A stretch of 64,000 nt of DNA from Streptomyces sp. NBC_01439 (GTDB taxonomy: Bacteria; Actinomycetota; Actinomycetes; Streptomycetales; Streptomycetaceae), in assembly GCF_036227605.1 (NCBI RefSeq), contig NZ_CP109487.1:9287001-9351000 (forward strand), read 5' to 3'. Both the position numbers and the translations under genes were made by a program. Under the pieces are notes generated by a model. The model was not told the DNA's origin. It made no database searches and saw only the letters and a program-made list of their open reading frames with translations. This document shows positions 15,254 through 24,222 of this stretch, in pieces. Within the stretch, counting starts at the first letter, position 1. Every line of letters begins with the position of its first letter.

Positions 15254-16491
15254 ACACGGAACTGATCGGCGTGCTGGTCCTCGCCGTCGTCTTCGTCCTG
15301 GCCTCCGTCACCGGCCTCAACATGGGCGTCCTCGCCCTGACCGCCACCTTCCTGCTCGGCGTCGTGTGGCTCGGGCACCCCGCCAAGGAGGTGCTGGCAG
15401 GATTCCCGGCCGAGATGTTCGTCGTACTCGTCGCCGTGACCTTCCTGTTCGGCATGGCCCGCGCCAACGGCACGGTGGACTGGATGGTCCACTCGGCGGT
15501 CCGTGCCGCCGGCCACCGGGTGGAGGTCGTGCCATGGGTCCTGTTCCTGCTCGCCACACTGCTGTGCGCCACCGGTGCCGCCTCCCCGGCGGCGGTCGCG
15601 ATCGTGGCGCCCATCGGCATCACCTTCGCCGTGCGCCACGGGATGAGCCCGCTGTACGCCGGGCTGATGGCCGTCAACGGGGCCGCCGCGGGCAGCTTCG
15701 CGCCCACCGGAATCCTGGGCGGCATCGTGCACTCGTCCCTCGCCGCGAACGACCTGCACGTCGACGGGGCGGCGCTCTTCGGAGGCACCTTCGCCATCAA
15801 CCTGGCAGCCGCGTTCGTCACCTGGCTGGTCTTCGGCCGCCAGCGCCGAGCGGTGGCCATGCCCGCGAAGGACGCCGACGCCGCGGCGGCGACCTCGCCC
15901 GTCCTGAACGCCGAACAGGGCGCAACCCTGCTGGCGATGGTGCTCCTGGTGCTCGGAACCACCGTCCTCTCCCTGGACACGGGCCTGTTCGCGCTCACCC
16001 TGGCCGCGGCCCTGGCGACCGCCTTCCGTGCCACCGCCCAGCGGGCCGCGAAGGAGATCGCCTGGCCCGTCGTGCTGCTCGTCTGCGGGATCGTCACCTA
16101 CATCGCCCTGCTGCAGAGTCTCGGGGTCGTCGACTCCCTCGGGGAGACGATCGCCGCAGTGGGCGCTCCGCTCATGGCCGCTCTGCTGATCTGCTACGTC
16201 GGGGGCGTCGTGTCGGCCTTCGCCTCCACCACCGGCATCCTGGGTGCTCTCATGCCGCTCGCAACACCGTTTCTCGCCTCGGGCTCCATCACGACCACGG
16301 GTCTGGTCGTCGCACTCGCCTCGGCCTCGACGATCGTTGACGCGAGTCCCTTCTCCACCAACGGAGCCCTGGTGGTCGCCAACGCGCCTGAACAACTGCG
16401 CTCGGACACGTACCGCAACCTGCTGCGCTGGGGCGCGGGCGTGTGCGCGATCGCCCCGGGCGCGGCCTGGCTCGCCTTCGTGGTGATCTGA
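15250..16491 (+). CDS. MatC-like dicarboxylate carrier (SLC13/ArsB-type fold)
   Basis: 413 residues, about 12 membrane segments. The N-terminal part LNMGVLALTATFLLGVVWLG with FPAEMFVVLVAVTFLFGMAR matches the MatC malonate/dicarboxylate carriers, and GAASPAAVAIVAPIGI, NGAAAGSFAPTGILGGIVH and the repeat in the second half (FASTTGILGALMPLATPF) are the helix-hairpin substrate sites of this fold. It should import the acid degraded by the CoA-transferase/MaoC/CitE set. It overlaps caiB by four bases and is followed by a hairpin. Confidence 0.87.
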   Translation: MNTELIGVLVLAVVFVLASVTGLNMGVLALTATFLLGVVWLGHPAKEVLAGFPAEMFVVLVAVTFLFGMARANGTVDWMVHSAVRAAGHRVEVVPWVLFLLATLLCATGAASPAAVAIVAPIGITFAVRHGMSPLYAGLMAVNGAAAGSFAPTGILGGIVHSSLAANDLHVDGAALFGGTFAINLAAAFVTWLVFGRQRRAVAMPAKDADAAAATSPVLNAEQGATLLAMVLLVLGTTVLSLDTGLFALTLAAALATAFRATAQRAAKEIAWPVVLLVCGIVTYIALLQSLGVVDSLGETIAAVGAPLMAALLICYVGGVVSAFASTTGILGALMPLATPFLASGSITTTGLVVALASASTIVDASPFSTNGALVVANAPEQLRSDTYRNLLRWGAGVCAIAPGAAWLAFVVI

Positions 16492-16502
16492 CGGGCAGAC
16501 CT

Positions 16503-16538
16503 GCCCTCCGGACGAGGTGTGTTCCCCGCCCGGAGGGC
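16503..16538 (+). terminator. Hairpin after the carrier gene
   Basis: Nine-base perfect arms GCCCTCCGG (16503-16511) and CCGGAGGGC (16530-16538), 18-base loop, twelve bases past the stop at 16491. Confidence 0.6.
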
Positions 16539-16604
16539 CGGTGCGCATCCGGCGACCCGAGCGCGGGGAAGCGGTGAGAGTCCGGCGGCCTTGGCCGAGC
16601 CGAC

Positions 16605-16620
16605 ATGTTTACGTTAACAT
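16605..16620. promoter_or_regulatory. LacI-type operator, copy 1 (M4 protease)
   Basis: ATGTTTACGTTAACAT, one mismatch from the perfect palindrome ATGTTTACGTAAACAT found at 27718 and 57524. About 160 bases before the protease start. Confidence 0.82.
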
Positions 16621-16778
16621 TCCCCTCCGGCGCTACGCGGGCGTCGGCCGCAAGCGTGTGGCCAGCATCGCGGTAGGACGCGCCCCGAACTGTGAGATCA
16701 GCTCCGCCGGGCGGATTCGAACAGGTCCGCCCGGACCGCTTCGGCCGGCGAACGCCGGCCCCCGCACCGGGAGTCACA

Positions 16779-19175
16779 GTGAAACGAACCCTCCACAGGG
16801 CAGTGAGAACGGGTGCCCTCTTATGCAGCGCCGCCGTGCTCGCCACCGGCCTTCCCTCCGCGGCCGCGGCCGGCACGACGGCGGCCAAGCAGCCCGGCAC
16901 CGACCCGCCCAAGGTGGGCGCCGCGAACGTCCGGCAGACCCCGGACGAGAACGCGGCCCTCCTCGCCGGTGCCCGTGCGGGCCGGTCAGCCGTGGCGAAG
17001 GCGTTGGGCCTGGGCGGGCAGGAGGACCTGGTGCCCACGTCGGTCCTCAAGGACGCGGACGGCACGCTGCACACGCGCTACGACCGCACGTTCGCCCAAC
17101 TGCCCGTGCTCGGTGGTGACCTGGTGGTCCACACCGCGCCGGGAGGAGCCGTCAAGGGCGTCACCAAGGCGGCGGGCGCCCCCATCGCCGTGCCCTCCAC
17201 CATGGCCGGCGTGACCGCCGACTCCGCGGTGTCCTTCGCCCTCGGCCGGGCGAGGACCGACGGTACGAAGGACCCCGCAGCCCAATCCGTGCGCAAGGTC
17301 GTCTGGGCGGCTTCCGGTAGCCCCACGCTGGCCTGGGAGACGGTCGTCGGCGGCCTCCAGCGCGACGGCACGCCCTCGGAACTGCATGTCGTCACCGACG
17401 TGAGGACGGGCGTCGAGATCTTCGCGTACCAGGCCGTCAAGAACGGCACCGGCCACGGCCAGTACGGTGGCCAGGTCACCCTCGGTACCTCGGGATCCAC
17501 CGGAAGCTACGTCCTCAAGGACGACACCCGCGGCGGCAACAGGACCACCGACCTGGGACACGCCCCCGACGACGACGCGCCCGGCACGCTCTTCACCGAC
17601 GCCGACGACGTCTGGAGCGACGGCAGCCCCGGCGACCGCCAGTCGGCCGCGGTGGACGCCCACTACGGTGCCCAGCTGACCTGGGACTACTTCAAGGACA
17701 TCCACGGCCGCAACGGCATCAGGAACGACGGGGTCTCCGCCCACAGCCGGGTCCACTTCGGGAACGCGTACTCGAACGCCTACTGGTGGGACCAGTGCTT
17801 CTGCATGACCTACGGTGACGGCGCCTACAACACCCACCCCCTCACCTCGATCGACGTGGCCGCGCACGAGATGACGCACGGCATCACGTCCTTCACGGCA
17901 GGTCTGCGCTACAGCGGGGAGTCGGGCGGGCTCAACGAGGCCACGTCCGACATCTTCGGAGCCGTGGTGGAGTTCTGGGCGGAAAACCCGTCCGACCCGG
18001 GCGACTACCTGGAGGGCGAGAAGATCGACATCAATGGCGACGGCACGCCGCTGCGCCACATGGACCGGCCCTCCAAGGACGGGGACTCCGCCGACCACTG
18101 GTATCCGGGCATCTCCCGGATCGACGTCCACCACTCGTCGGGTCCCGCCAACCACTGGTTCTACCTGGCCTCCGAGGGCAGTGGTGCCAAGCTCGTCAAC
18201 GGCGTCACCTACGACTCGCCGACCCACGACGGCAAGCCGGTCAATCCGATCGGCCGCGACGTCGCCGCGAAGATCTGGTACCGGGCGCTGACGACCTACA
18301 TGACGTCGACCACCGACTACGCGGGCGCGCGCACCGCCACGTTGGAGGCCGCCGCCGACCTGTACGGGAAGGACGGCGTCGTCTACAACAACGTCGGGAA
18401 CGCCTGGGCGGCCGTCAATGTCGGCCCCCGCATGCTCCAGGGCGTCACGCTGACCAGCCCCGGCAACCAGGTCTCCACGACCACCGCGGCGGTCGACCTC
18501 CGGATCCGGGCCACCACCGGCAACCCGGGAGCCACCCTGACCTACGCGGCCACCACCCTGCCCGCCGGCCTGGCCCTCGACGCCTCGACCGGCGCGATCA
18601 CCGGCACGCCGACCACGGACGGCAGCTCGGCCGTCACCCTCACGGCGGCGGACTCGACCGGAGCCGTCGACGTGGTCTCGTTCTCCTGGCTCGTCTACAC
18701 CCCCGGCAACTGCACCACGACACAACTGCTCGACAACGCCGGCTTCGAGGAGGGGCCGAAAGCCTGGAAGGCCAACAGCAACTCGTCGTTGATCACTGCC
18801 GACAACTCCTGGCTCCCCGCGCGCACGGGCTCGTGGAAGGCCCTGCTCGGGGGCCACGGGAGCTCGGTGACCGACACCCTCACCCAGACCGCCTTCATCC
18901 CGTACGGCTGCCGGGCCACGATCAGCTTCTGGCTGCGGGTCGTCACCAGGGAGGAGACCACGACCGTCCCGTACGACAAGCTGACGGTCCAGGTGAACGG
19001 CGCGAGTCCGGCGACGTTCTCGAACCTGGACGCGAGCGCCGACTATGTCCGGCGGACCGTCGAACTCGGTGACTTCGAGGGGAAGTTCGGGACCTTGGCG
19101 TTCAACGCCAGGGAGGACCTGGCCGCCCCGACCTATTTCGTGATCGACGATACTGCTCTCCATATCCATCCCTGA
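16779..19175 (+). CDS. Secreted M4 (thermolysin-type) neutral metalloprotease
   Basis: 798 residues. A signal peptide (about 1-32) precedes an FTP/PepSY-type propeptide (about 45-225: VPTSVLKDADGTLHTRYDRT ... LPVLGGDLVVH). The M4 catalytic domain (about 240-550) has VAAHEMTHGITSF (HExxH zinc site), SGGLNEATSDIFGA (third zinc ligand Glu) and DVHHSSGPANHWFY (transition-state His). A putative Ig domain and a C-terminal beta-sandwich (about 670-798) follow. GTG 16779 has GGGAG five bases upstream. The LacI-type operator at 16605 suggests it is induced with the galactan-degrading enzymes. Confidence 0.93.
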   Translation: MKRTLHRAVRTGALLCSAAVLATGLPSAAAAGTTAAKQPGTDPPKVGAANVRQTPDENAALLAGARAGRSAVAKALGLGGQEDLVPTSVLKDADGTLHTRYDRTFAQLPVLGGDLVVHTAPGGAVKGVTKAAGAPIAVPSTMAGVTADSAVSFALGRARTDGTKDPAAQSVRKVVWAASGSPTLAWETVVGGLQRDGTPSELHVVTDVRTGVEIFAYQAVKNGTGHGQYGGQVTLGTSGSTGSYVLKDDTRGGNRTTDLGHAPDDDAPGTLFTDADDVWSDGSPGDRQSAAVDAHYGAQLTWDYFKDIHGRNGIRNDGVSAHSRVHFGNAYSNAYWWDQCFCMTYGDGAYNTHPLTSIDVAAHEMTHGITSFTAGLRYSGESGGLNEATSDIFGAVVEFWAENPSDPGDYLEGEKIDINGDGTPLRHMDRPSKDGDSADHWYPGISRIDVHHSSGPANHWFYLASEGSGAKLVNGVTYDSPTHDGKPVNPIGRDVAAKIWYRALTTYMTSTTDYAGARTATLEAAADLYGKDGVVYNNVGNAWAAVNVGPRMLQGVTLTSPGNQVSTTTAAVDLRIRATTGNPGATLTYAATTLPAGLALDASTGAITGTPTTDGSSAVTLTAADSTGAVDVVSFSWLVYTPGNCTTTQLLDNAGFEEGPKAWKANSNSSLITADNSWLPARTGSWKALLGGHGSSVTDTLTQTAFIPYGCRATISFWLRVVTREETTTVPYDKLTVQVNGASPATFSNLDASADYVRRTVELGDFEGKFGTLAFNAREDLAAPTYFVIDDTALHIHP

Positions 19176-19202
19176 GTCCCGCGAAGCGACGGGTCCCGTA
19201 CA

Positions 19203-19248
19203 GGCCTGTGTGCGCCTCCGCTCCTGCGGAGGCGCACACAGGCCTTTT
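19203..19248. terminator. Strong terminator between protease and RTX genes
   Basis: Perfect 19-bp stem (19203-19221 with 19226-19244), four-base TCCT loop, and a TTTT run at 19245. It lies between convergent genes and is likely to act in both directions. Confidence 0.92.
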
Positions 19249-19250
19249 CG

Positions 19251-20033
19251 TCAGGGGCAGTTGACCATCGCGTCGCCTGTGTCGCGGGTGCAGGAGTCGA
19301 ATGCGGGCCCGCCGTCGAGGCTGTCGTTGGCGTTGACGCCGTCGGCGGCGACGAGGGTGTCGCTGCCCTCCCCACCGTTCAGGGTGTCGTTGCCTCCCTC
19401 GCCCGTCAGCGTGTCGTTGCCGGTGTCGCCGTTCAGGGTGTCGTTGCCCTCGTTCCCGTTGAGGGTGTCGTTCCCCGGCCCGCCGCTGATGGTGTCGTTG
19501 CCTCCAAGGCCGAAGATGGTGTCATTGCCCGGGCCCCCGTTGATGGTGTCGTTGCCGGGGGTCGCTGCCGTCAGGCCGGTGACTCCGGCCGGTTCGTCGC
19601 CGACGAGGCGGTCGGCGTGCGGGCCGCCGTTGAGCCGGTCCTTGCCGCTGCCTCCGTAGAGGGTGGCCGGGGCGTCGAGGTTGGGGGAGACCGTGATGGT
19701 GTCGTCGCCGTCCTGGCCGCGGGCCTGTACGTCCGTGGGGAGCGGGCACGCCACGGTGCCCGGTGCCCGGGCTTCGCAGGGGGCCGAGGCATGTACCTCG
19801 GCAGTGGTGTCCGAGACGAGGACGATGTCGCCCTGGCGGCGGATGGTGATGTCGTTGTCCACCCCCTGACCGGCGGTGACGAGCAGGGTGCCACCGGACA
19901 TCTCGACCACCGTGGCGCCCGCGAGGTCGCGCGACGCCGAGGCGAGTGGTGCCGCCGAGGCGACGGTGCCGGCCGACGCGGCGCACAGAAGTGCTCCCGC
20001 GGTGAGTAACGCGCAGATGTGTCGCACTGCCAT
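19251..20033 (-). CDS. Secreted RTX-type calcium-binding repeat protein
   Basis: 260 residues: a signal peptide (MAVRHICALLTAGALLCAAS), a beta-rich N-terminal part with a two-Cys loop (APCEARAPGTVACP), then tandem nonapeptides of the form GGxGNDTLN (about residues 180-245). The GxGxDx turns bind Ca2+ and make a beta-roll outside the cell. It ends CTRDTGDAMVNCP, like its neighbour's CRADLGDSVTECP. No enzymatic domain is visible. It is probably a surface or matrix protein, arisen by duplication with the gene at 20123. Confidence 0.85.
   Translation of the reverse strand: MAVRHICALLTAGALLCAASAGTVASAAPLASASRDLAGATVVEMSGGTLLVTAGQGVDNDITIRRQGDIVLVSDTTAEVHASAPCEARAPGTVACPLPTDVQARGQDGDDTITVSPNLDAPATLYGGSGKDRLNGGPHADRLVGDEPAGVTGLTAATPGNDTINGGPGNDTIFGLGGNDTISGGPGNDTLNGNEGNDTLNGDTGNDTLTGEGGNDTLNGGEGSDTLVAADGVNANDSLDGGPAFDSCTRDTGDAMVNCP
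19354..19560. repeat. 27-bp tandem repeat encoding RTX nonapeptides
   Basis: The plus-strand phrase GGTGTCGTTGCC and near variants recurs every 27 bases about eight times, the reverse complement of codons for GGxGNDTxx. High DNA identity between units makes this stretch prone to slippage. Confidence 0.8.
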
Positions 20034-20122
20034 GTTCGTGTGTCTCCCTCGTCGTCGGTACGCGTTCGTCGTGGGCACGTGCATCGTGGGCGGGTGCGGC
20101 AGTGGCCGCACCCGCGGGCCGG

Positions 20123-20905
20123 TCACGGGCATTCGGTGACGCTGTCGCCCAGGTCGGCGCGGCAGGTGTCGCTCTCGTCGCCGCCACGCACGTAGTCGTT
20201 GCCGCCGACCTCGTCGACGGCGTCGAGGGTGTCCCAGCCCGGGCCGCCGTCGACGAAGTCGTTTCCGGTTCCCGCGATCACCTGGTCGTTGCCGCTGCCG
20301 CCGCTCACCACGTCGTTCCCGGCGCCCGCGTTGACGATGTCGGCGCCGCCCCGACCCTCGATCGAGTCGTTGCCCGGGCCGCCGAAGAGGCGGTCACGGC
20401 CGCTGGAGCCGGTGAGCGTGTCGTTGCCGTTCCCCCCCGAGAGGAAGTTGGCGCCCTCGTCGCCTTCCAGGGTGTCGTTGGCGCCGCCGCCGTAGAGGCT
20501 GTCGTCCCCCGCGCCACCGATGAGGGTCACCCCCAGGCTCTCCAGGAACGACGTGACGTCGTCGGCCTGGTCACCGGCGTGGACGACGAGCTCGGTCAGG
20601 CTGCCGGCCCCCGGGCAGTCGGCCTCGTTGGCGCTGACCGCCCTGCACCCGCCCAGAGCGGTCACGGTGTCTCCGGTGTCCCTGACCCGGATGGTGTCGC
20701 CGACCTGCCACACCGAGATGGTGTTGCTCAGTCCCACGGCGGCCGTCACCGTGACGGACGTGCCGGTCCTGATCACCAGCGTTGCGTCCGCCGATGCCTC
20801 GGGTGCAGGCACGCCGGGCGTCGCGGCCGCCGGGCCGGCGAGGGCCAGTGTGAGGCCGAGGGCGGCGGTCACGCAGGCGATGGTGCGGGGTAACGCCTTG
20901 TCCAT
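20123..20905 (-). CDS. Secreted RTX-type calcium-binding repeat protein (paralogue)
   Basis: 260 residues: a signal peptide (about 1-28), a beta-rich region with Cys pairs, then RTX repeats (about 125-230: LIGGAGDDSLYGGGANDTLE, GGNGNDTLTGSSGRDRLFGG and so on), ending CRADLGDSVTECP. ATG 20905 follows AGGAGGTAG. Its repeats are more diverged at DNA level than those of the neighbour, so it is probably the older copy or is under different selection. A promoter-like AT-rich patch lies upstream near 21000-21040. Confidence 0.85.
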   Translation of the reverse strand: MDKALPRTIACVTAALGLTLALAGPAAATPGVPAPEASADATLVIRTGTSVTVTAAVGLSNTISVWQVGDTIRVRDTGDTVTALGGCRAVSANEADCPGAGSLTELVVHAGDQADDVTSFLESLGVTLIGGAGDDSLYGGGANDTLEGDEGANFLSGGNGNDTLTGSSGRDRLFGGPGNDSIEGRGGADIVNAGAGNDVVSGGSGNDQVIAGTGNDFVDGGPGWDTLDAVDEVGGNDYVRGGDESDTCRADLGDSVTECP

Positions 20906-21190
20906 GGTCTACCTCCTGGAGAGCGTTCGGGTAGATCGGATGGCCTGAGCGCCCGCCAGGGCATGAGAACGACGTGGGCAGGCGTCGACCACGCGAGCAG
21001 CAATCATGATTCAACGTGTACGAACAGAATCAAACGTTGGATCGGGATGAGACTGAGGGTTCGAGGGATCGGTGTCAAGCAGCCCCTCATCCGTCCCCGC
21101 GCCCGTCTGGGTCTCGACCTGCGCCGATCCGTAGAGAGCGGATCTCATGAAGAACGGGCTTCGGCCAAAGTCGGCTCGATCCCGTGGGCA

Positions 21191-22141
21191 TCAGCCGCGA
21201 GCGGCGGCGCCTGCCGCGCGGGCGGCCCTGCGCCGGCGGCGGAGCAGCAACCAGGCGGCCGACAGGAGCGCCAGGCACGCCGCGAAGAGCCACGGGGCCT
21301 TCAGGAAGCCGTCGGTTCCCGAACCGCGGACGTCGTCCGCGCTCGCCGTGACGGTGACCTGCCCCCAGCCCGCGAAGGGGGCTCCCGCCCAGGTCTCGGT
21401 GAGTCGGACCTTCTGCCCCGGGAGCAGTTCGGCCGGTACGTTGGCGAGCCGCCGTTCGCCGGGCCCTCCCACGACCACGCCGCCGGTGCGGAAGGAGACC
21501 GTGGGGGTGAGCTTCACGTTTCCCGTGTTGTGCACGGTGTAGGAGACGGTCGATTCGCGGGTGCCGGTCCACGGTATCTGCGGGCTCCGCGCTGTGAACC
21601 GTACGTCCTCCACGGCCAGGCCGGGTTGCCGCGGCCCCTCGACGCGCAGATAGATCCTGGCTCCGACACCGCGCTGGACGCCGAGGTGGGAGCCGTCGGC
21701 AGGCCGAACGCGGGTGTCGACCGCGACGAGGGCGCCCACGTGGTCGCCGGGCGGGGCGTCGCGGGGGACGGTGAGGGTGATGCCGATCGTCACCGCCGAG
21801 CGGGCCGGCACCGTGACGGTGTCGTGCTCGGGCTTTCCCCAGGCACCGACGTCCCGTTGGGTCTCCTCGATGCCGCGTACGGCCAGTCCGCCGTCGCGTT
21901 CTGTGTTGTGGGCGTCCGCGACGTAGAGGCGGAACGTCAGCTCCGCGGCTGTGGTGTTGGTGACGACCGCGCGGTCGGTGAGCGTCGTGCCGGGCCTTGC
22001 CGGCAGTTCGAAGGCCGCCCGCGGGGTGATCGTGGAGTCCGCGGGCCTGACCGACCATTCGCCATTGTCCGCCGCCCCGGCCGGTGTGGGGGAGAGGCTC
22101 GTCAGGAGGAGAAGGAGCAGGGTAATGAAGGCGGTGCGCAT
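21191..22141 (-). CDS. Membrane-anchored DUF916/WxL-binding-like protein
   Basis: 316 residues: a signal peptide (MRTAFITLLLLLLTSLSPTP), a long beta-rich extracellular region beginning NGEWSVRPADSTITPRAAFE with TLTDRAVVTNTTAAELTFRL and a VPRDAPPGDHVGALVA segment (the DUF916 pattern), then one transmembrane helix (about 285-303) and a basic tail RRRRRAAR. In Firmicutes, DUF916 proteins partner WxL-domain proteins at the cell wall. Here the next upstream gene (GH43, 22202-24151) ends in a WxL-like domain, so the two may form a surface complex. Confidence 0.8.
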   Translation of the reverse strand: MRTAFITLLLLLLTSLSPTPAGAADNGEWSVRPADSTITPRAAFELPARPGTTLTDRAVVTNTTAAELTFRLYVADAHNTERDGGLAVRGIEETQRDVGAWGKPEHDTVTVPARSAVTIGITLTVPRDAPPGDHVGALVAVDTRVRPADGSHLGVQRGVGARIYLRVEGPRQPGLAVEDVRFTARSPQIPWTGTRESTVSYTVHNTGNVKLTPTVSFRTGGVVVGGPGERRLANVPAELLPGQKVRLTETWAGAPFAGWGQVTVTASADDVRGSGTDGFLKAPWLFAACLALLSAAWLLLRRRRRAARAAGAAARG

Positions 22142-22201
22142 GGCTCGTCGGCTTTCCTGGCGCCGCGGGCCGGACGCGTGACGTCCGGCCCGCGGGCGCT
22201 G

Positions 22202-24151
22202 TCAGAGGAGGGTGAGGGAGAGGATGCCGGTGTAGCTGCCGACGGGGGTGTACTTCGGGATGTCGAGGGACACGGTGGCGTCGGCGGTGAACTCCCCGCC
22301 CGTCACGTCACCTGCGGCGGCAGAGGCCAGGGTCGCGCCGTCCGTTCCGACGACGCCCGGGCTGCCCGCGGCGCACGTGCTGGGGCTGCCGCTTCCGGTG
22401 GAGCAGACGGGCGTCCACGTGAGCCGGTTGGCCTCGACCTTCCCGCGCGGTCCGGCGAAGTCGGTGACCTTGCCGGTGAGTGACCAGCCGGCCGTGCCGC
22501 CGCGGAAGTCCTTCACGGTGACGGTGCCCAGCTGTCCGGCCGAGGTGCCGCCGGTACCGAAGTCGACAGGGGGGAGCCGGACGGGGTCCGCGGTGGTGGC
22601 CATGGTCAGTACACCGGCTCCGACCGACGCGGTGAGCTGCCGTTCGGCCGTACCGGGGGCCGGCGGGTCGGCCGGGTCGGCCGGGTCGGCCGGACCGCCT
22701 GCGGCGGAGACCTTCCAGGCCTGGCCGGGCGAGCCGTCGCACGCGGACTGGACGATCCCGGCGCCGGCCGTCGTGGATCCGCCCCGGACGGCGAGGCACT
22801 TGCTGCTGTGCTTGGCGACGATGCGCACGTACCCGTCGGGGAGGGTCTCGAAGCGCCAGCGCTGGTTGTCCTTCCAGCCGCAGTCGTACTGCTTGACCTC
22901 AGCGCCGTCGGCGGTCGACTCGTCCGCCACGTCCAGGCACTTGCCGCTGTGCTGGGCGAGGACGCGCACGTAGCCATTGCTGTTGTCGGTGAACCGCCAC
23001 TGGCTGTTCAGGGTGCCGGCGGCGCAGGTCTCCTGGGTCACCGGCACCTGGTTGTCGGAGGAGCTGCCGGGCACGGCGGCGCAGGCGCCGCTCCCCTTGT
23101 TGGTGATCGTCCGGGGGTCCCCTCCGGAGCCGGATATCCGGCCCGTCGCGGTGTCGATCGAGACCTGGGGGTACCACGGAAGGATCATGGTCGTGGCCGT
23201 GGGGAACGCCAGCGGGAGCCACACGTACGTGGAGTCGTTGACGTGCTTCGGGTCGGACCACACGCCCGCCCAGCGGTCTCCCATGTAGAGGAAGGAGGTG
23301 GTGTCGCTGCCTTCCACGGGCAGGACGAACGCCGTCTGCGAGTGGTGGCCGTTGTGGCTTCCGACGTCCTTCATGGGCGACCACGGTCCCGCCAGGCTGG
23401 TGGCGGTGGCGTACTTCTGCTGGTTGGGGTCCCAGTAGCTGGTCCCGGAGGTGAGCATGAAGTAGACGTCACCGCGCTTGAACAGGGCCGGTGACTCGCG
23501 GTGCTGGCCCGGCCAGGGGTTCGCCACCAGGTCCTTCACCTGTGTGTAGTCGTCGCTGAGCTCGTAGATGTGCAGGTCGGCGTTGTAGTTGGCCGAGGAG
23601 ATCATGTAGGCCTTGCCGGCGGCCTTGTCCTCGTACACGGTGATGTCGCGGGACATGTGCTCGGCGCCGGAGGCGTCCTTCGGCCGGAAGGATCCCTTCC
23701 AGGTGTAGGGGCCGTCGATCGTGGAGGACACCGCCACGGCGGCGCGGGCCTCGGCGTAGGAGGCGTCGGCCTCTTTGTGCATCCACATGACGAACTGTTT
23801 GGTCTTCTCGTTGTAGAGGACCTTGGGCCGCTCGATCACGGCGGAACGTATCTCCGGGTCGGCCTCCTGCGTCAGGACGTGGCCGCGGGGCTCCCAGTTC
23901 TTCAGGTCCTTGGAGCGGTACGCGGAGACGTAACGGAACTTGTTGTCGTCGCCGCGGTCCTCACCGAACCAGTAGTAGTAGTCGTCGACTTTGAGTACGC
24001 CGCCACCGTGCGCCTGCACCCCTTGTCCCGCGGTGTCCGGGAACTGGGTGCCGGGTTCGGTGGTGACGGGCGCCGCCAGCGCCGTCGGCGCCCCACCCAG
24101 AACGGGGAGGAGCAGGCTCAGGCCGACGAGGACGGATCTCACTCTTCGCAT
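22202..24151 (-). CDS. Secreted GH43 enzyme (exo-beta-1,3-galactanase type) with CBM13 and WxL-like C-terminus
   Basis: 649 residues: signal peptide (about 1-26), a five-bladed propeller GH43 domain (about 35-340) with VQAHGGGVLKVDDYYYWFGE, VIERPKVLYNEKTKQFVMWM and SGTSYWDPNQQKYATA, a ricin-type beta-trefoil (about 350-490, QxW-like repeats such as NSQWRF and NQRWRF), then a Pro linker (ADPADPADPPAPG) and a ~145-residue beta domain resembling WxL domains (LTWTPVCSTG ... KYTPVGSYTGILSLTLL). The catalytic part is most like exo-beta-1,3-galactanases (subfamily GH43_24) that trim type II arabinogalactan. ATG 24151 follows AAGGATC. No ATGTTTACGTAAACAT site is present upstream. Confidence 0.85.
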   Translation of the reverse strand: MRRVRSVLVGLSLLLPVLGGAPTALAAPVTTEPGTQFPDTAGQGVQAHGGGVLKVDDYYYWFGEDRGDDNKFRYVSAYRSKDLKNWEPRGHVLTQEADPEIRSAVIERPKVLYNEKTKQFVMWMHKEADASYAEARAAVAVSSTIDGPYTWKGSFRPKDASGAEHMSRDITVYEDKAAGKAYMISSANYNADLHIYELSDDYTQVKDLVANPWPGQHRESPALFKRGDVYFMLTSGTSYWDPNQQKYATATSLAGPWSPMKDVGSHNGHHSQTAFVLPVEGSDTTSFLYMGDRWAGVWSDPKHVNDSTYVWLPLAFPTATTMILPWYPQVSIDTATGRISGSGGDPRTITNKGSGACAAVPGSSSDNQVPVTQETCAAGTLNSQWRFTDNSNGYVRVLAQHSGKCLDVADESTADGAEVKQYDCGWKDNQRWRFETLPDGYVRIVAKHSSKCLAVRGGSTTAGAGIVQSACDGSPGQAWKVSAAGGPADPADPADPPAPGTAERQLTASVGAGVLTMATTADPVRLPPVDFGTGGTSAGQLGTVTVKDFRGGTAGWSLTGKVTDFAGPRGKVEANRLTWTPVCSTGSGSPSTCAAGSPGVVGTDGATLASAAAGDVTGGEFTADATVSLDIPKYTPVGSYTGILSLTLL

Positions 24152-24222
24152 GCAGATCCTTGATGTCACCGCGCGCACGCCGGCACCTGGCACATAGGGA
24201 GTCCCGCCCCCCATGTGCACAG

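Noticed and set aside
19354-19560. Regular ~27-base repeats that at first suggest a CRISPR array
   Set aside because: Units abut without unique spacers and encode RTX nonapeptides in frame. There are no cas genes.
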